From contig JAVEDP010000025.1 in the NCBI GenBank assembly GCA_030841085.1, forward strand, positions 1-64,000: a DNA stretch of 64,000 nucleotides, read 5' to 3'. Every line of letters starts with the position of its first letter. The first letter of the stretch is position 1. The notes beneath the pieces were generated by a model. The model was not told the DNA's origin. It worked only from the letters and a program-made list of their open reading frames with translations, and did not search any database. This document shows positions 25,796 to 35,569 of the stretch, piece by piece. Made by a program: the position numbers and the translations under genes. This stretch comes from Pyrinomonadaceae bacterium (lineage in GTDB: Bacteria; Acidobacteriota; Blastocatellia; Pyrinomonadales; Pyrinomonadaceae).

Positions 25796-27033
25796 ACTGG
25801 TGCATCGACTGTCTCCGGAGTAGAGCTGTCGGAATATACTTCTGAGCGTGACGGAAATGGCGCGTTGTTTCTTTCGCGAGCATTGCGTGCCAGCACACTT
25901 TCATAAAGGGTTGAGTATTTTTCGGCTATTGCAGTCAGCCGAAAATGCTCCATCACCCGCGCCCGTCCGTTGCCTCCGAGCACATGGCGAGCCTCAACCC
26001 CCAGTTCAAGCATCTCGGCGAAGGCCTGCGCCATTGATGATGCATCGTTCTTCGGGACCACGATCCCAGCATTCTTGATAATCCAGGACAGGTCGCTCAC
26101 GTCGGTCACGACACACGGCACCGCACAGGCCATCGCTTCGCCGATTGCGTTGGGAAAGCCTTCGCCATAAGAGGCGGAAGCCGCAATATCCAGCGCGGCA
26201 ATGATCCGCGGCATGTCCGGACGTGGTCCAAGAAGATGGACCGCGGACGTCAATGCGAGATCTTGAATCAGTTGCCGTAGCGGACGATTGTCCCAGGACA
26301 CTCCGCTGCCGCACATGACAAACTCGACGTTCGAATATCGCTTCCTTAGTTCCGCAGCGGCCCGCAGAAAATTCGCATGGTTTTTGACTGCGTGATAACG
26401 GCTGACTAAACCGATGAGAACAGTATCGGCCGCAACGCCCAATTCCGCGCGCACACATGCTCGGGCTTCGATCGAGGGAGCGAAAACTTTCGTATCGAAT
26501 CCGTTGTGAATCACGGTCGCTTTGGCGGCGCTATAGCCGAACTCTTCGTGCTGAGCGGCGCCGCTTCTGGAGTTATAGACGATTGTGGCGGGCTTGCGTG
26601 ACAGACGGGATCCTAACTTGATCGCCTTTTGCGTCATCGGCTTTTCGTATTCGAAAGACTCAAGCGACTGCCGGATGTTCCATATAACTGGAACTCTTTC
26701 GGAAGTGAAGGTGCCGGCGAGCAGCGCTATCAGATTTCCGTGCGGCAGCCACCCCTGAATTATGTCCGGAGCTGCCTGCTTTAACAGACGCAGCAGCCGC
26801 CATATCGAAGCTGGTCTGATTGCTGGTCCCGCAATCGCCAGACTGTGGACCGGAACACCAAGCGCGGCAATCTGCGCGCGCAACGTCCCATTATCTTTGA
26901 GAGAAACTACAGTGCAGTCGAAGCGGCGGCGGTCGATCGCCGACAACAATCGGTAAAGCACCATTTCGGCGCCGCCAACCGAAAGATCGTTGATAACGTG
27001 CAGAACTTTAATAGGATCAGACTGTGCCCTCAA
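25792..27033 (-). CDS. Glycosyltransferase family 4 protein
   Basis: A 413-residue GT-B enzyme. The N-terminal acceptor domain begins KVLHVINDLSVGGAEMVLYRLL; the C-terminal nucleotide-sugar domain has VIHNGFDTKVF, LIGLVSRYHAVKNHANFL and the E-x7-E motif SYGEGFPNAIGEAMACAVPCVVTDV. It is cytoplasmic and retaining. The donor sugar cannot be read from sequence. A 272-base gap separates it from the upstream GT4 gene, so it may have its own promoter. Confidence 0.9.
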   Translation of the reverse strand: MRAQSDPIKVLHVINDLSVGGAEMVLYRLLSAIDRRRFDCTVVSLKDNGTLRAQIAALGVPVHSLAIAGPAIRPASIWRLLRLLKQAAPDIIQGWLPHGNLIALLAGTFTSERVPVIWNIRQSLESFEYEKPMTQKAIKLGSRLSRKPATIVYNSRSGAAQHEEFGYSAAKATVIHNGFDTKVFAPSIEARACVRAELGVAADTVLIGLVSRYHAVKNHANFLRAAAELRKRYSNVEFVMCGSGVSWDNRPLRQLIQDLALTSAVHLLGPRPDMPRIIAALDIAASASYGEGFPNAIGEAMACAVPCVVTDVSDLSWIIKNAGIVVPKNDASSMAQAFAEMLELGVEARHVLGGNGRARVMEHFRLTAIAEKYSTLYESVLARNARERNNAPFPSRSEVYSDSSTPETVDAPV

Positions 27034-27138
27034 GGTTGGTTCCCTTCTTTCAAGTAACGCCCCGCGACTAAGTATTTCGCCGTCAATCCGCCGCGTTCAC
27101 ATTAACCTCGGCGCGAGAAACGAAATTAGCAACACGAA

Positions 27139-27172
27139 TTCAGTCTGTAATTCGCGAAAGCGACAGACTGAA
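27139..27172. repeat. Inverted repeat in the glycosyltransferase gap
   Basis: TTCAGTCTGT and ACAGACTGAA, a perfect 10-bp inverted repeat with a 14-base spacer, in the 272-base space between the two GT4 genes. Nothing else is recognisable in that space. Confidence 0.6.
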
Positions 27173-27306
27173 GTTTGTGCCACAAGCAAACATGTTCAAA
27201 GTGCTGAGACTACGCTGGGAATTTCAATTAGAAGATGGACGGATTCTATTCCATTGAAACTCAAATGCATCGGTAGTCCCTTTGGGGCGAGACTGTCTTC
27301 GACCGG

Positions 27307-28467
27307 TCACGAACTAAAGGTAAACAAAGGAAGAGGACGCGGCATTCCCTTCTGCTGCAGAGCCAGAATTATTTGCTCGGTCGCTTCCGCCAATTTGGTA
27401 ACACTCCAATTCTCCAGAATTCGCTGACGAGCTTTGCGGCCAAGATCGTGTCGGTCGCTTTCAATGCAGCAGATTAAGTTTGCGGCTAACGCTTGAAAGT
27501 CTTTGGGCCCAGACACAAATCCCGTGTCACCAACCAGTATGGCCGAATCACCGGCATCAGTGACTACACAGGGTACTGCGCAAGCCATTGCTTCGCCGAC
27601 AGCGTTGGGGAAACCTTCACATATTGAAGATGAGACAATAATATCGAAAGCGTTGTATACGTCGGACATATCGGAACGCATCCCCGCCCAGGATATTTTT
27701 TCTGAGAGCGACAGTTGTTCGGCAAGTTGTTGGAGCTTTTGCCTGTAACTCCGCGGCCCGCTTCCAACGCAGACAAAATGCACGTCGGGCCTTGCTTTGT
27801 TTACCAATGAGGCAGCGCGTAGAAACGTCGCATGATCTTTTGCGGGGTCGAAACGAGCGACCATCCCGACAAGAATTTTACTATTGGAAATCCCCCACTC
27901 GTTCCGTACTTTGATTCTCGCTTCGCCGTTGGGATGAAAGTGCTCGGTATCGAATCCATTATGGACCAACACCAATTCTTCAGCGGGAAATCCCCGGCTC
28001 AATAAATGATTCCGACCGGCGTTTGAATTTACAATTATGCGGTCGGGGAACCGGGCAAGTTTCCGCTCCAGCGCAAAGCCTAACCGACGCAGCCAGTCAT
28101 AGTTATTCAGTTCAAAATTCGATGAGCGCGCACCCCAAATAATCAGCGGACGCGAGCAGAATGGCTTCGCACAGACGGCCAGGAGATTGGGGATGTCAAG
28201 ATAACTATAGATAACGTCAGGACCTAATCGTCGCAATTGAAAAGCAAGTCGGCCGAGAAATACAGGTAAATCCCAGCGCCCGCGCTTACCTAAAGATATG
28301 AGCCGCACTCCGCTCCCTTCCAATTCTCGTTCCAGAACGCCACCTGGATAGAAGGTGAGAATCGTCGCAGCGAAACGCTTTTTATCAAGCGCCTTCGCCA
28401 GCGTGACCAGTTGCCTTTCAGCACCGCCGCCATCGAGCGACCGTATGATGAGTGCGATTTTTATCAT
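27307..28467 (-). CDS. Glycosyltransferase family 4 protein
   Basis: A 386-residue GT-B enzyme, a paralogue of its neighbour: IALIIRSLDGGGAERQLVTLAKAL at the N-terminus, VLVHNGFDTEHFHP, LVGMVARFDPAKDHATFLRAA and SSICEGFPNAVGEAMACAVPCVVTDAGD with the conserved Glu pair. The two share gene order and orientation, suggesting consecutive additions to one lipid-linked glycan. The gene starts 13 bases after the methyltransferase stop. Confidence 0.9.
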   Translation of the reverse strand: MIKIALIIRSLDGGGAERQLVTLAKALDKKRFAATILTFYPGGVLERELEGSGVRLISLGKRGRWDLPVFLGRLAFQLRRLGPDVIYSYLDIPNLLAVCAKPFCSRPLIIWGARSSNFELNNYDWLRRLGFALERKLARFPDRIIVNSNAGRNHLLSRGFPAEELVLVHNGFDTEHFHPNGEARIKVRNEWGISNSKILVGMVARFDPAKDHATFLRAASLVNKARPDVHFVCVGSGPRSYRQKLQQLAEQLSLSEKISWAGMRSDMSDVYNAFDIIVSSSICEGFPNAVGEAMACAVPCVVTDAGDSAILVGDTGFVSGPKDFQALAANLICCIESDRHDLGRKARQRILENWSVTKLAEATEQIILALQQKGMPRPLPLFTFSS

Positions 28468-28480
28468 CGGATCTCAATTG

Positions 28481-29179
28481 TCAGGGTAATCTTTTCACCG
28501 CCACAAAATAAAGTGAGGCGCCGGGCCAGCTAATGCCGAGGCGGAGCAAACAGTTCTTTACAACGCAAACGGTTTTTCCTTTCCAGTCCACGTAGGACCA
28601 GGGAACAAAAAATTTCTCCCGAATCATTTGCACTCTGAATTGTAATGACAACACCTTCCTTAAACGATCGTCATCGAAGGTTTGTAAGTGTCCCCAGCGA
28701 TGAAATTTTTCGCCACAGCACGGGCACACGGTTAGCTGCTCCTCGAGATTTTCGTTCGCCGGCACAGTACCAACGACTAGGCCACGCGGACCCAGGACCC
28801 GATCAATCTCAAACAACGCCTGATCGAGGGCGCCATCCGAGAGGTGTTCTAAGACTTCGGATACGACAACAGCATCGAAGGTTGCTGATGGAAAAGGCAC
28901 AGACTCAAGGCACCCCACCATTGCCTGTTGCTTCATTTCCCTGTTCGCGTTGAGACGAGCAATTGCTCCGGCATCAGGATCCAGCGAGTGAATATTCATT
29001 CCCTGCTGAATCGCCAATCGCTCAAACAAACCGCCGCCGACGCCGACATTCAATACCGCCGCCCCGAAATGTGTTCTTCGCTTTAGTTGGCGAACAAGGA
29101 ATCTAATTCGTCCATCGGCCTGTTGAAATACTTCCGGCGCCTCATTCTGAAAGTGTTGCCAGATCTTTTCCTGATTCAT
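28481..29179 (-). CDS. Class I SAM-dependent methyltransferase
   Basis: A 232-residue methyltransferase. Motif I is VLNVGVGGGLFERLA, motif II the acidic LDPDAGA, and the post-II segment is FDAVVVSEVLEHL. A CPCCGE pair followed by FHRWGHLQTF could bind zinc; related enzymes methylate sugars or cap glycans. It begins one base after the stop of the membrane glycosyltransferase, so the two are co-translated or nearly so. Confidence 0.85.
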   Translation of the reverse strand: MNQEKIWQHFQNEAPEVFQQADGRIRFLVRQLKRRTHFGAAVLNVGVGGGLFERLAIQQGMNIHSLDPDAGAIARLNANREMKQQAMVGCLESVPFPSATFDAVVVSEVLEHLSDGALDQALFEIDRVLGPRGLVVGTVPANENLEEQLTVCPCCGEKFHRWGHLQTFDDDRLRKVLSLQFRVQMIREKFFVPWSYVDWKGKTVCVVKNCLLRLGISWPGASLYFVAVKRLP

Positions 29180-29180
29180 C

Positions 29181-30506
29181 CTAAACCTGCCGGAGCTGTT
29201 GGCCCGCAGTCTGCCGCCTGGCAGAAGCGAAGTAGCGAAGCGTCAGCCTGATTCCATCCGCCCCCAGCATCACCAACAAAATCACAAAAATATATCGCAG
29301 CCGATAGAGAGCGCCGATGTTCGTTACGACTATACCGAGCGCCGTCAACCCTAATATTGACACGACAAACAGCCACCACACCGATGGTTGACGTCGTCGC
29401 TGCCAAAATCCAATTAGTGCCATCACTTCGATAATGTAAAGCGCAAACGTTTCGATGCCGCCGATGAGTCTGCCCATGCGGCCATTTTGCGAACCCGTCG
29501 CAAACCACATCTTCGGAAAGGGGGCGAAGAGACCGATGAGCGCGGCGCGCGGAAGGTATCGAATTATATCCGCTGTGCCCGAGAATTTCACATCCGTGTC
29601 GATATTCGAACCCGCACCCGGATAAGAACGTCTGAATCTTTCTCGGAAACGGGAAATGCGTGCAATTGGAGAAGCGCTGGATTGCTGAGCTGCAGTCATC
29701 GCAGAGCGGATATCCGACTCGTTAGCCAACGCGTCGGTATCCTTATACAAAGCCGCAACTCCACGAGCTTCCGCCCAGCGGAGCGCCGGCTGATAAAGCT
29801 GTACTCCGATACGAGGAATTATCACGCTCATCACCAGCAGCAACACCGCGCCGGCAATGTTTCCGCTGGTGATTTTTCTTGCTCTCAACATCTTAATAAT
29901 TACTGTCCCGCAAGTCGCGACCCCTATTGCGATCATCACCTCCCACATATCACTCTTCACAATCCACAATAGGCATTCTGTTACAACGCCAAGCGTCGCG
30001 ATTGCCAGGGCTCTAGCCGGCGAATACTGTTTCACCAACCAGAGGCAATTTATCGTTAGAAACAACAGCGCGAGTACCAGGAACAGCGGATCTTTCAGCG
30101 GCTGAGTTGTATGCGCCAGAAATGTAGGCCACACGGCGACGATGAGCGTTGCCAACAAGGCTGTTTGCTGGCCGAAAAGGCGCCGGCTCAAGTAATAAAC
30201 AAGGGACAGAATGGCGACGTAATAGAGCGCATTTAGCGGCTCAATTAGAAGAATTGAAAAACCGGACCAGGGTGCAAATAGCGCGAAACATAGGGAGTAC
30301 AACTTGATGTGAAACGGCAGCAGCGCAAAAAACCAGGCCTCGAATCCCATGTTTCGCAGGACGCCAGTGGCGATCACGATCTGCGGCTGATACTTGGCGG
30401 TATCGGGAAAGAGTTGTGGCAAGGAGACAAACTTGCCGACGATCCAAATCATTATCGTCGCGGTGATGTGAAATCCGATTGCGGCCGGAATGGCTAGTCT
30501 TCTCAT
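29181..30506 (-). CDS. Polytopic membrane glycosyltransferase (PMT/ArnT-like, GT39/83 type)
   Basis: A 441-residue protein with about ten hydrophobic helices. The N-terminal loop after the first helix holds a conserved Asp (LFPDTAKYQ), as expected for the catalytic carboxylate of C-type glycosyltransferases using polyprenyl-phosphate sugars. The body (LYYVAILSLVYYLSRRLFGQQTALLATLIVAVWPTFLAHTTQPLKDPLFLVLALLFLT) is typical of the family. It is the first gene of the minus-strand operon and would act on the periplasmic face. Confidence 0.75.
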   Translation of the reverse strand: MRRLAIPAAIGFHITATIMIWIVGKFVSLPQLFPDTAKYQPQIVIATGVLRNMGFEAWFFALLPFHIKLYSLCFALFAPWSGFSILLIEPLNALYYVAILSLVYYLSRRLFGQQTALLATLIVAVWPTFLAHTTQPLKDPLFLVLALLFLTINCLWLVKQYSPARALAIATLGVVTECLLWIVKSDMWEVMIAIGVATCGTVIIKMLRARKITSGNIAGAVLLLVMSVIIPRIGVQLYQPALRWAEARGVAALYKDTDALANESDIRSAMTAAQQSSASPIARISRFRERFRRSYPGAGSNIDTDVKFSGTADIIRYLPRAALIGLFAPFPKMWFATGSQNGRMGRLIGGIETFALYIIEVMALIGFWQRRRQPSVWWLFVVSILGLTALGIVVTNIGALYRLRYIFVILLVMLGADGIRLTLRYFASARRQTAGQQLRQV

Positions 30507-31099
30507 CCAAGATCGGAAAGCTAAATAATCTGAGACGGTATAATTCTTCCCTGGAATTGCTGGAACCTCAAAAATAGTATTGAGCTTGGAGTGTCTCTAG
30601 TGGTCCGGCTCACGTCAAGTCGAGAGGCTCGGGACCGGAGTAGCGAAGTGATCAACTTAAGAAGGCGCTCACGCCGGGCTTTATCCGACTGTCAGCGAAA
30701 AGCTCGGCGTTAGCTGCCCGTTGGAGATCGCGCCACTTAGTTATTTGGTCCGATTGTTTGGTTACGCGTAGGGCCAGGATTCTGATTTACATTCCGTACT
30801 TAAATGTACGCGGAAAGTGAGACGGCGATAGCCTGAATTTTTCAGAGAATTGTTTTGGGGAGGCAAGATATCCAAGTCGAGCGTTTTTGGAGCAACGAAA
30901 GCAAACTGTAGTGGAGGTAATCGATTGATAGATATTGGTAGGCGCGTGGGGATTTGAACCCCAGACCCCTACCGTGTCACCGCCGTCACATGACAGCGCG
31001 TGGAGCGCCTAATCGTTCCTGTCGCCATAAACATGACGAAGGCGGTTAGAGAAGTCAGGTCCACGCTCCATCAAACATATAAAGCGTAAGCGTAGTCTG
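30507..31099. other. Long intergenic region holding tRNA-half repeat copy 1
   Basis: About 590 bases. The last third is the tRNA-Val-derived repeat described separately. The first 400 bases show no gene I can support; they include the promoter for the glycosylation operon. Confidence 0.5.
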
Positions 31100-31113
31100 C
31101 TAAAGGTCTGCCA
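30936..31113 (-). repeat. tRNA-Val 3'-half repeat unit, copy 1
   Basis: Read on the minus strand, 30979-30936 matches the 3' half of a tRNA-Val(GAC): part of the anticodon loop, the stem strand GGTAG, the variable loop, the T arm TGGGG-TTCAAAT-CCCCA, the acceptor strand and a CCA end. The 5' half is missing, so it is not a tRNA gene. The ~130 bases beyond it are shared with copies at 33157 and 55363 and end in the direct repeats AGTCTGCTAAAGGTCTGCC. Its far end overlaps the stop of the DoxX gene. Confidence 0.8.
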
Positions 31114-31630
31114 GGGAGACGCTGGATTTCATCGTTACGAGGCTTCGCATCTTCTCGCGAGTTCTCGCAAGAAGGGCATCGATGGACCACCGCCCCGGAC
31201 CCTCAACCAACAGAAAAGCACAGATCATAAGTTGCGCAAACTCCGAGCGTATCTCGTGCAGCACGGCCCAGAGGCCCACTTGTGGTGGCACAGGCGGCAA
31301 CGGCAGCGGCGAGGTGCCCAGGTACAGCGGGATCTTCGTTGATGCCATCGCTACCAACATCTCGATAATGAATGGCACCGCAATCCAACGCGTCAGAAAA
31401 CCTGAAAGCAAAAGGACACCGCCGGCGATCTCGAACCAGCCATCGGCCGTGGCCGTGAAATGGGGCGCCGGAAATCCTAGTTTGGTAAAACGTCCCACGC
31501 CCTGATTCGCGTAGACAAATTTGAGCACGCCCTCCCAAAGGAATACTGATCCTGCCATCAGCCTTAACAAAACGATAGAAGTTGGTCCGTCAGTTGGCGG
31601 ATTACGCATCCAGTCAATTAGCTCTTTCAT
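31100..31630 (-). CDS. DoxX family membrane protein
   Basis: A 176-residue protein. ATG at 31630 is chosen for AAGGAG ~9 bases upstream; the frame runs open to 31762 but without a ribosome site. Four hydrophobic segments and the DoxX signature IVLLRLMAGSVFLWEGVLKFVYANQGVGRFTKLGFPAP, plus WFEIAGGVLLLSGFLTRW. DoxX-like proteins are implicated in redox or thiosulfate-related membrane functions; here the role is unknown. It is divergent from the ECF sigma gene, so both may respond to the same stress. Confidence 0.85.
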   Translation of the reverse strand: MKELIDWMRNPPTDGPTSIVLLRLMAGSVFLWEGVLKFVYANQGVGRFTKLGFPAPHFTATADGWFEIAGGVLLLSGFLTRWIAVPFIIEMLVAMASTKIPLYLGTSPLPLPPVPPQVGLWAVLHEIRSEFAQLMICAFLLVEGPGRWSIDALLARTREKMRSLVTMKSSVSLADL

Positions 31631-31785
31631 TTTCTTTTCTCCTTTTTCTTCAATGACCTTTGCCTGTACAGACCATTTCAAGTGTGTGAATATTCCCGTC
31701 ATAAGTTCCAGGTTGTGCGGGAATAAATTGAGCCGATCGCCAGTCGTTACTTCGAAGGGCACGGTTTTATCAGCGAGGAAATTGG

Positions 31786-32316
31786 TTGCAGGAGGAAAAC
31801 AAAGCCGCTCAGTTCGAGGCAGTTGCGCTGCCGCTCTTCGGCGCTGCGTACAACCTGGCGCGTTGGCTCGTGCGAAACGATCGCGATGCAGAGGATGTGG
31901 TGCAGGAAGCTTACCTGCGCGCGTTCAGGTTCTTTGGCGGTTATCGCGGCGGCGATAGCCGCGCGTGGCTGCTAACGATCGTGCGCAACACCTGCTACAC
32001 CTGGTTACAGCAAAACCGTTCGCGCGAATTAACCGATCCGATCGAAGATAAGCTGGATGAGCTTGGAGTCAGCGCTGAAAACCCGGAAACGCTTCTTTTG
32101 CAAAACGTCGAGGCACAATTGGTGAGAAAGGCGCTGGAAGAATTGCCGATCGAGTTCCGCGAGGTTTTGATCATGCGTGAGATGGAAGACCTCTCCTACA
32201 AAGAGATTTCCACCATCGCCGAGCTGCCGATTGGCACAGTCATGTCGCGCTTGGCTCGCGGCCGCAAGCGACTGCGCGAGTTATTGCTTCCTATGGGCAA
32301 GGAGGGTTTGAGTTGA
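31786..32316 (+). CDS. ECF-type sigma factor
   Basis: A 176-residue sigma factor, region 2 YNLARWLVRNDRDAEDVVQEAYLRAFRFFGGYRGGDSRAWLLTIVRNTCYTWLQ and region 4 LPIEFREVLIMREMEDLSYKEISTIAELPIGTVMSRLARGRKRLRELL. A TTG start is used with GAGGAA upstream; no in-frame ATG is near. Its TGA overlaps the start of the anti-sigma gene (TTGA), a typical coupled sigma/anti-sigma pair. Divergent from doxX. Confidence 0.9.
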   Translation: MQEENKAAQFEAVALPLFGAAYNLARWLVRNDRDAEDVVQEAYLRAFRFFGGYRGGDSRAWLLTIVRNTCYTWLQQNRSRELTDPIEDKLDELGVSAENPETLLLQNVEAQLVRKALEELPIEFREVLIMREMEDLSYKEISTIAELPIGTVMSRLARGRKRLRELLLPMGKEGLS

Positions 32317-33062
32317 ACTGCCAGGACGCACGCAACCTGATGAACCCATATCTCGATGGCGAGTTGGATCTCGTCAGAAGCTTCGAAATTGAAGCGCACC
32401 TGAAGGACTGCCAGACCTGCAGCCCGTCATACGACGAACTTCGCAGTTTGCATTCCACGGTCAGCGATGCCGCCTTGCGCTTTCAGCCGCCAGCAACACT
32501 GCGTACTCGCGTGCGCTCGAGCATACGGGACGAAGCCAAAGCACTTAATCGATCGTCACGACTTTCCTGGCGTTGGCTTATTCCGACAATGGCGGGCGTC
32601 GCCCTGATCGCCGTATTAAGTTTTCTTGCATTCCAAAATCGTCCATCGGCAAATGATCTTCTCGCGCAGGAGATCGTTTCAAGCCATGTGCGTTCGCTGA
32701 TGGAAAAGCACCTGACTGATGTGCCGTCGTCTGACCAACATACAGTCAAGCCATGGTTCGACGGCCGGCTAGACTTTTCACCTCCGGTAAAAGATTTAGC
32801 TTCGGCGGGATACAGCCTGGTAGGAGGGCGACTCGATTACATCGGTAATCGTCCGGTTGCTGCGCTGGTCTATCAACACCGGCAACATTACATCAATGTA
32901 TTTGTCTGGCCCTCAACCGGAGCGTCAGACTCTTCGGCAAGGGCCCTCGTCCGCCAGGGCTACAACCTGATTAACTGGACGAATTCCGGCATGAATTACT
33001 GGGCCACTTCAGATCTTAATTTGGCAGAACTGCAGGAGTTCGTTCAACTGTTGCAAAAGTAA
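32313..33062 (+). CDS. Anti-sigma factor with zinc-finger domain
   Basis: A 249-residue transmembrane anti-sigma factor. The N-terminal zinc-binding domain has C3 and the HxxxCxxC motif (IEAHLKDCQTC) characteristic of ZAS/RsrA-type anti-sigmas. One transmembrane helix (WLIPTMAGVALIAVLSFLAF, ~residues 88-107) separates it from a periplasmic domain (~140 residues) that includes GYSLVGGRLDYIGNRPVAALVYQHRQHYINVFVWP, as in many anti-sigmas that sense envelope or redox stress. TTG start overlapping the sigma stop. Confidence 0.88.
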   Translation: MNCQDARNLMNPYLDGELDLVRSFEIEAHLKDCQTCSPSYDELRSLHSTVSDAALRFQPPATLRTRVRSSIRDEAKALNRSSRLSWRWLIPTMAGVALIAVLSFLAFQNRPSANDLLAQEIVSSHVRSLMEKHLTDVPSSDQHTVKPWFDGRLDFSPPVKDLASAGYSLVGGRLDYIGNRPVAALVYQHRQHYINVFVWPSTGASDSSARALVRQGYNLINWTNSGMNYWATSDLNLAELQEFVQLLQK

Positions 33063-33156
33063 TAGTGAGCGTTTGAGATTGGTGGCTTCAAGTTGCGGGT
33101 GCACCGAGCAACGTTGTTGCTTCGCCCCAGGCCGGCGAGAAGAGTGATTGAAAAAT

Positions 33157-33337
33157 TGGTAGGCGCGTGGGGATTTGAACCCCAGACCCCTACCGTGTCA
33201 ATGCCGTCCCCGATCAACTCGTAAAACGCGTAATCGTTTCTAAACCGATAAACATTAACTTGAGCGGCAAGAGAGGTCAGGATTGTTGTTGCATAAGATT
33301 AATTGAGTTCCAGGCGCAGTTTGCCGAAAGTCTGCCA
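33157..33337 (-). repeat. tRNA-Val 3'-half repeat unit, copy 2
   Basis: On the minus strand 33201-33157 gives TTGACAC (an anticodon loop with GAC), GGTAG, the T arm and CCA, identical to copy 1 except near the anticodon. The following ~130 bases are related to copies 1 and 3 and end in two TTTGCC/GTCTGCC-type repeats. It fills most of the 320-base gap between the anti-sigma gene and leuD; no gene is present. Confidence 0.8.
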
Positions 33338-33382
33338 TACCCACGCTGCAAAAGGCTTGTCAAGGAGTGATGGCCTCTTGTG

Positions 33383-33973
33383 TTAATGCCCTCGATGCCT
33401 CTCATAGGCAGTAATGTCAGCATCGTGCCGCAGCGTAAGGCCAACGTCGTCGAGACCTGCCATTAAACACTCTCGTTGAAAATCATTAATGGGAAATGAA
33501 GCCAAGAAATTTTCGCGATCAATAACGACTCGACGCTCAAGGTCGACCGTCAACTGATAACCATTGAGTTCGCGAGCTCTCTGAAAAATTGTAGCTACTT
33601 CCTGCTCTTCCAATACGACTGGCAACAGACCGTTCTTTAGGCAGTTGTTCGCGAAGATGTCGGCGAATGAGGGCGCGATGATAGCGCGAAAACCGTAATC
33701 ACTCAGCGCCCATGGCGCATGCTCGCGGGAGGAACCACAGCCAAAATTCTTTCCGGTGATGAGAATCGATGTGCCGTTGTATTTTGACTGGTTCAACGGA
33801 AACGATGGATCAACTTCGCCATTCGGCAACCGTCGCCAATCATAAAATAAGAACTCGCCAAAGCCAGAACGCTCAATGCGCTTCAGAAACTGCTTTGGAA
33901 TAATCTGGTCGGTGTCGACGTTAGCTCGGTCAAGCGGCGCAACCAAACCAGTATGGATACGGAAAGGAATCAT
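33383..33973 (-). CDS. leuD: 3-isopropylmalate dehydratase small subunit
   Basis: A 196-residue swivelling subunit of isopropylmalate isomerase. It opens with the family signature [37 protein letters not shown] and has the substrate-loop motif [17 protein letters not shown]. Together with LeuC it interconverts 2- and 3-isopropylmalate in leucine synthesis. It is the last gene of leuABCD; the short gap to leuC (109 bases) is filled by a heptamer inverted repeat. Confidence 0.96.
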   Translation of the reverse strand: MIPFRIHTGLVAPLDRANVDTDQIIPKQFLKRIERSGFGEFLFYDWRRLPNGEVDPSFPLNQSKYNGTSILITGKNFGCGSSREHAPWALSDYGFRAIIAPSFADIFANNCLKNGLLPVVLEEQEVATIFQRARELNGYQLTVDLERRVVIDRENFLASFPINDFQRECLMAGLDDVGLTLRHDADITAYERHRGH

Positions 33974-33988
33974 AAGAGGTTGTTCGTT

Positions 33989-34076
33989 GTCAGTGGTCAG
34001 TAGTAGTCACTTGTCTAAAATTTTCTTATTTCCGCAAACCAACTGACGACTGACAATTGTCCACTGACCACTGACT
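33989..34076. repeat. Heptamer inverted-repeat element between leuC and leuD
   Basis: GTCAGTG-GTCAGTA at the left and ACTGACG, ACTGACA, ATTGTCC, ACTGACC, ACTGACT at the right, all 7-base units. Bases 33989-34001 are the exact reverse complement of 34063-34075, so the transcript of the operon can fold into a 13-bp hairpin here. Confidence 0.85.
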
Positions 34077-34082
34077 TCTCGT

Positions 34083-35495
34083 TCACTTGAAGTGCCAATC
34101 TCGGACATCCGTAAAATGCCCGGTAATGGCAGCTGCAGCGGCCATCTCCGGACTCACGAGGTGCGTCCGTCCGCCGCGTCCCTGTCTTCCTTCAAAGTTG
34201 CGATTGCTGGTCGAGGCACAGCGCTCGCCCGGCGCCAGAACATCAGCATTCATCCCCAAACACATTGAACAACCCGCTTCCCGCCATTCAAAACCGGCTT
34301 CCCGAAAGATGTAATCGAGTCCTTCGCTTTCCGCAGCACGTTTCACGGTTTGAGAACCAGGCACAACCATCGCGCGCACGGAATCGCCAATTCGATATCC
34401 TTTAACAACCCTGGCCGCGGCCCGTAAGTCCTCGAGTCGGCCGTTAGTACAAGACCCGATGAAGACTCGATCGATCTTAATATCTTCAATTCGGGTATGA
34501 GGCGCAAGAGCCATGTATTCCAGCGCACGCTGAGTCGCGCAACGATCAGCGTCGTTTGCTGTTTCATTGGGATCTGGGACAACGCCGGACACAGGCACGA
34601 CCATGCCAGGGTTCGTGCCCCAGGTTACATGCGGCTCTATCGCGCGCGCATTTACCCGGACAACGCGATCGAAGCAGGCTTCTCGATCTGTGGTAAGGGT
34701 CTGCCAATGGGCGACCTCTATATCCCATCGTGTATCGTCCGGAGCAAATGGGCGACCTTTTAGGTAGCTAAACGTTTTTTCGTCGGGAGCAATCATTCCC
34801 GCGCGCGCCCCAGCTTCGATACTCATGTTGCAGAGCGTCATGCGGCCTTCCATTGAAAGCGAGCGCACACCTTCACCCGCGTATTCGATCACATGGCCAG
34901 TGCCCCCGTCCGTGCCAATGATCTTAATGATTCCCAGCGCAAGGTCCTTCGCGGACACGCCTTCCGGTAGAGTCCCGATTACCTCAACAAGCATTGTTTT
35001 TGGCTGGTTTTGCAGCAGACACTGCGTGGCGAGCACGTGCTCCACCTCGCTGGTGCCGATACCAAAAGCAAGTGCGCCAAATGCTCCATGCGTACTCGTG
35101 TGACTATCGCCACACACGATCGTCCTTCCTGGTTGCGTCAATCCCAGCTCAGGCCCAATTACATGAACAATACCCTGTTGGGAGGAATCGATATCAAAAA
35201 GCCGAATATTGAATTGGCTGCAATTTCGACGCAATGCTTCGATCTGTCTGGCTGCGACTAAATCTGCAATTGGGAGCGAACGGTCTATCGTGGGAACGTT
35301 ATGGTCCACGGTGGCCACGGTCTTGTCTGGCCGTCTCAGTCCACGACCATTTTCACGCAATGCGTCAAATGCTTGTGGCGACGTCACTTCGTGTATCAGA
35401 TGGAGATCGATATAAAGGAGGGCCGGCTCATCCGACGGCTGCCGCACGATGTGTGCATCCCAGACCTTTTCAAAAAGAGTGCGAGGCTTAGTCAT
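34083..35495 (-). CDS. leuC: 3-isopropylmalate dehydratase large subunit
   Basis: A 470-residue aconitase-family protein. The three cluster cysteines lie in FIGSCTNGR and [41 protein letters not shown] is the family signature. It starts [17 protein letters not shown] at 35495; the frame is open to 35570 but that part is not family-like. It needs LeuD and a 4Fe-4S cluster. Confidence 0.96.
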   Translation of the reverse strand: MTKPRTLFEKVWDAHIVRQPSDEPALLYIDLHLIHEVTSPQAFDALRENGRGLRRPDKTVATVDHNVPTIDRSLPIADLVAARQIEALRRNCSQFNIRLFDIDSSQQGIVHVIGPELGLTQPGRTIVCGDSHTSTHGAFGALAFGIGTSEVEHVLATQCLLQNQPKTMLVEVIGTLPEGVSAKDLALGIIKIIGTDGGTGHVIEYAGEGVRSLSMEGRMTLCNMSIEAGARAGMIAPDEKTFSYLKGRPFAPDDTRWDIEVAHWQTLTTDREACFDRVVRVNARAIEPHVTWGTNPGMVVPVSGVVPDPNETANDADRCATQRALEYMALAPHTRIEDIKIDRVFIGSCTNGRLEDLRAAARVVKGYRIGDSVRAMVVPGSQTVKRAAESEGLDYIFREAGFEWREAGCSMCLGMNADVLAPGERCASTSNRNFEGRQGRGGRTHLVSPEMAAAAAITGHFTDVRDWHFK

Positions 35496-35569
35496 TAAGT
35501 GAACTTCACAATTCAAAAAAGTAAGACTTCGAAATTCGACAGCGCGACTTTTCCCGGCGAAGTCGATCA

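Noticed and set aside
30936-30979. Functional tRNA-Val gene
   Set aside because: Only the 3' half is present; the sequence 5' of the anticodon loop cannot form the D arm or pair with the acceptor strand. The same holds for the copies at 33157 and 55363.
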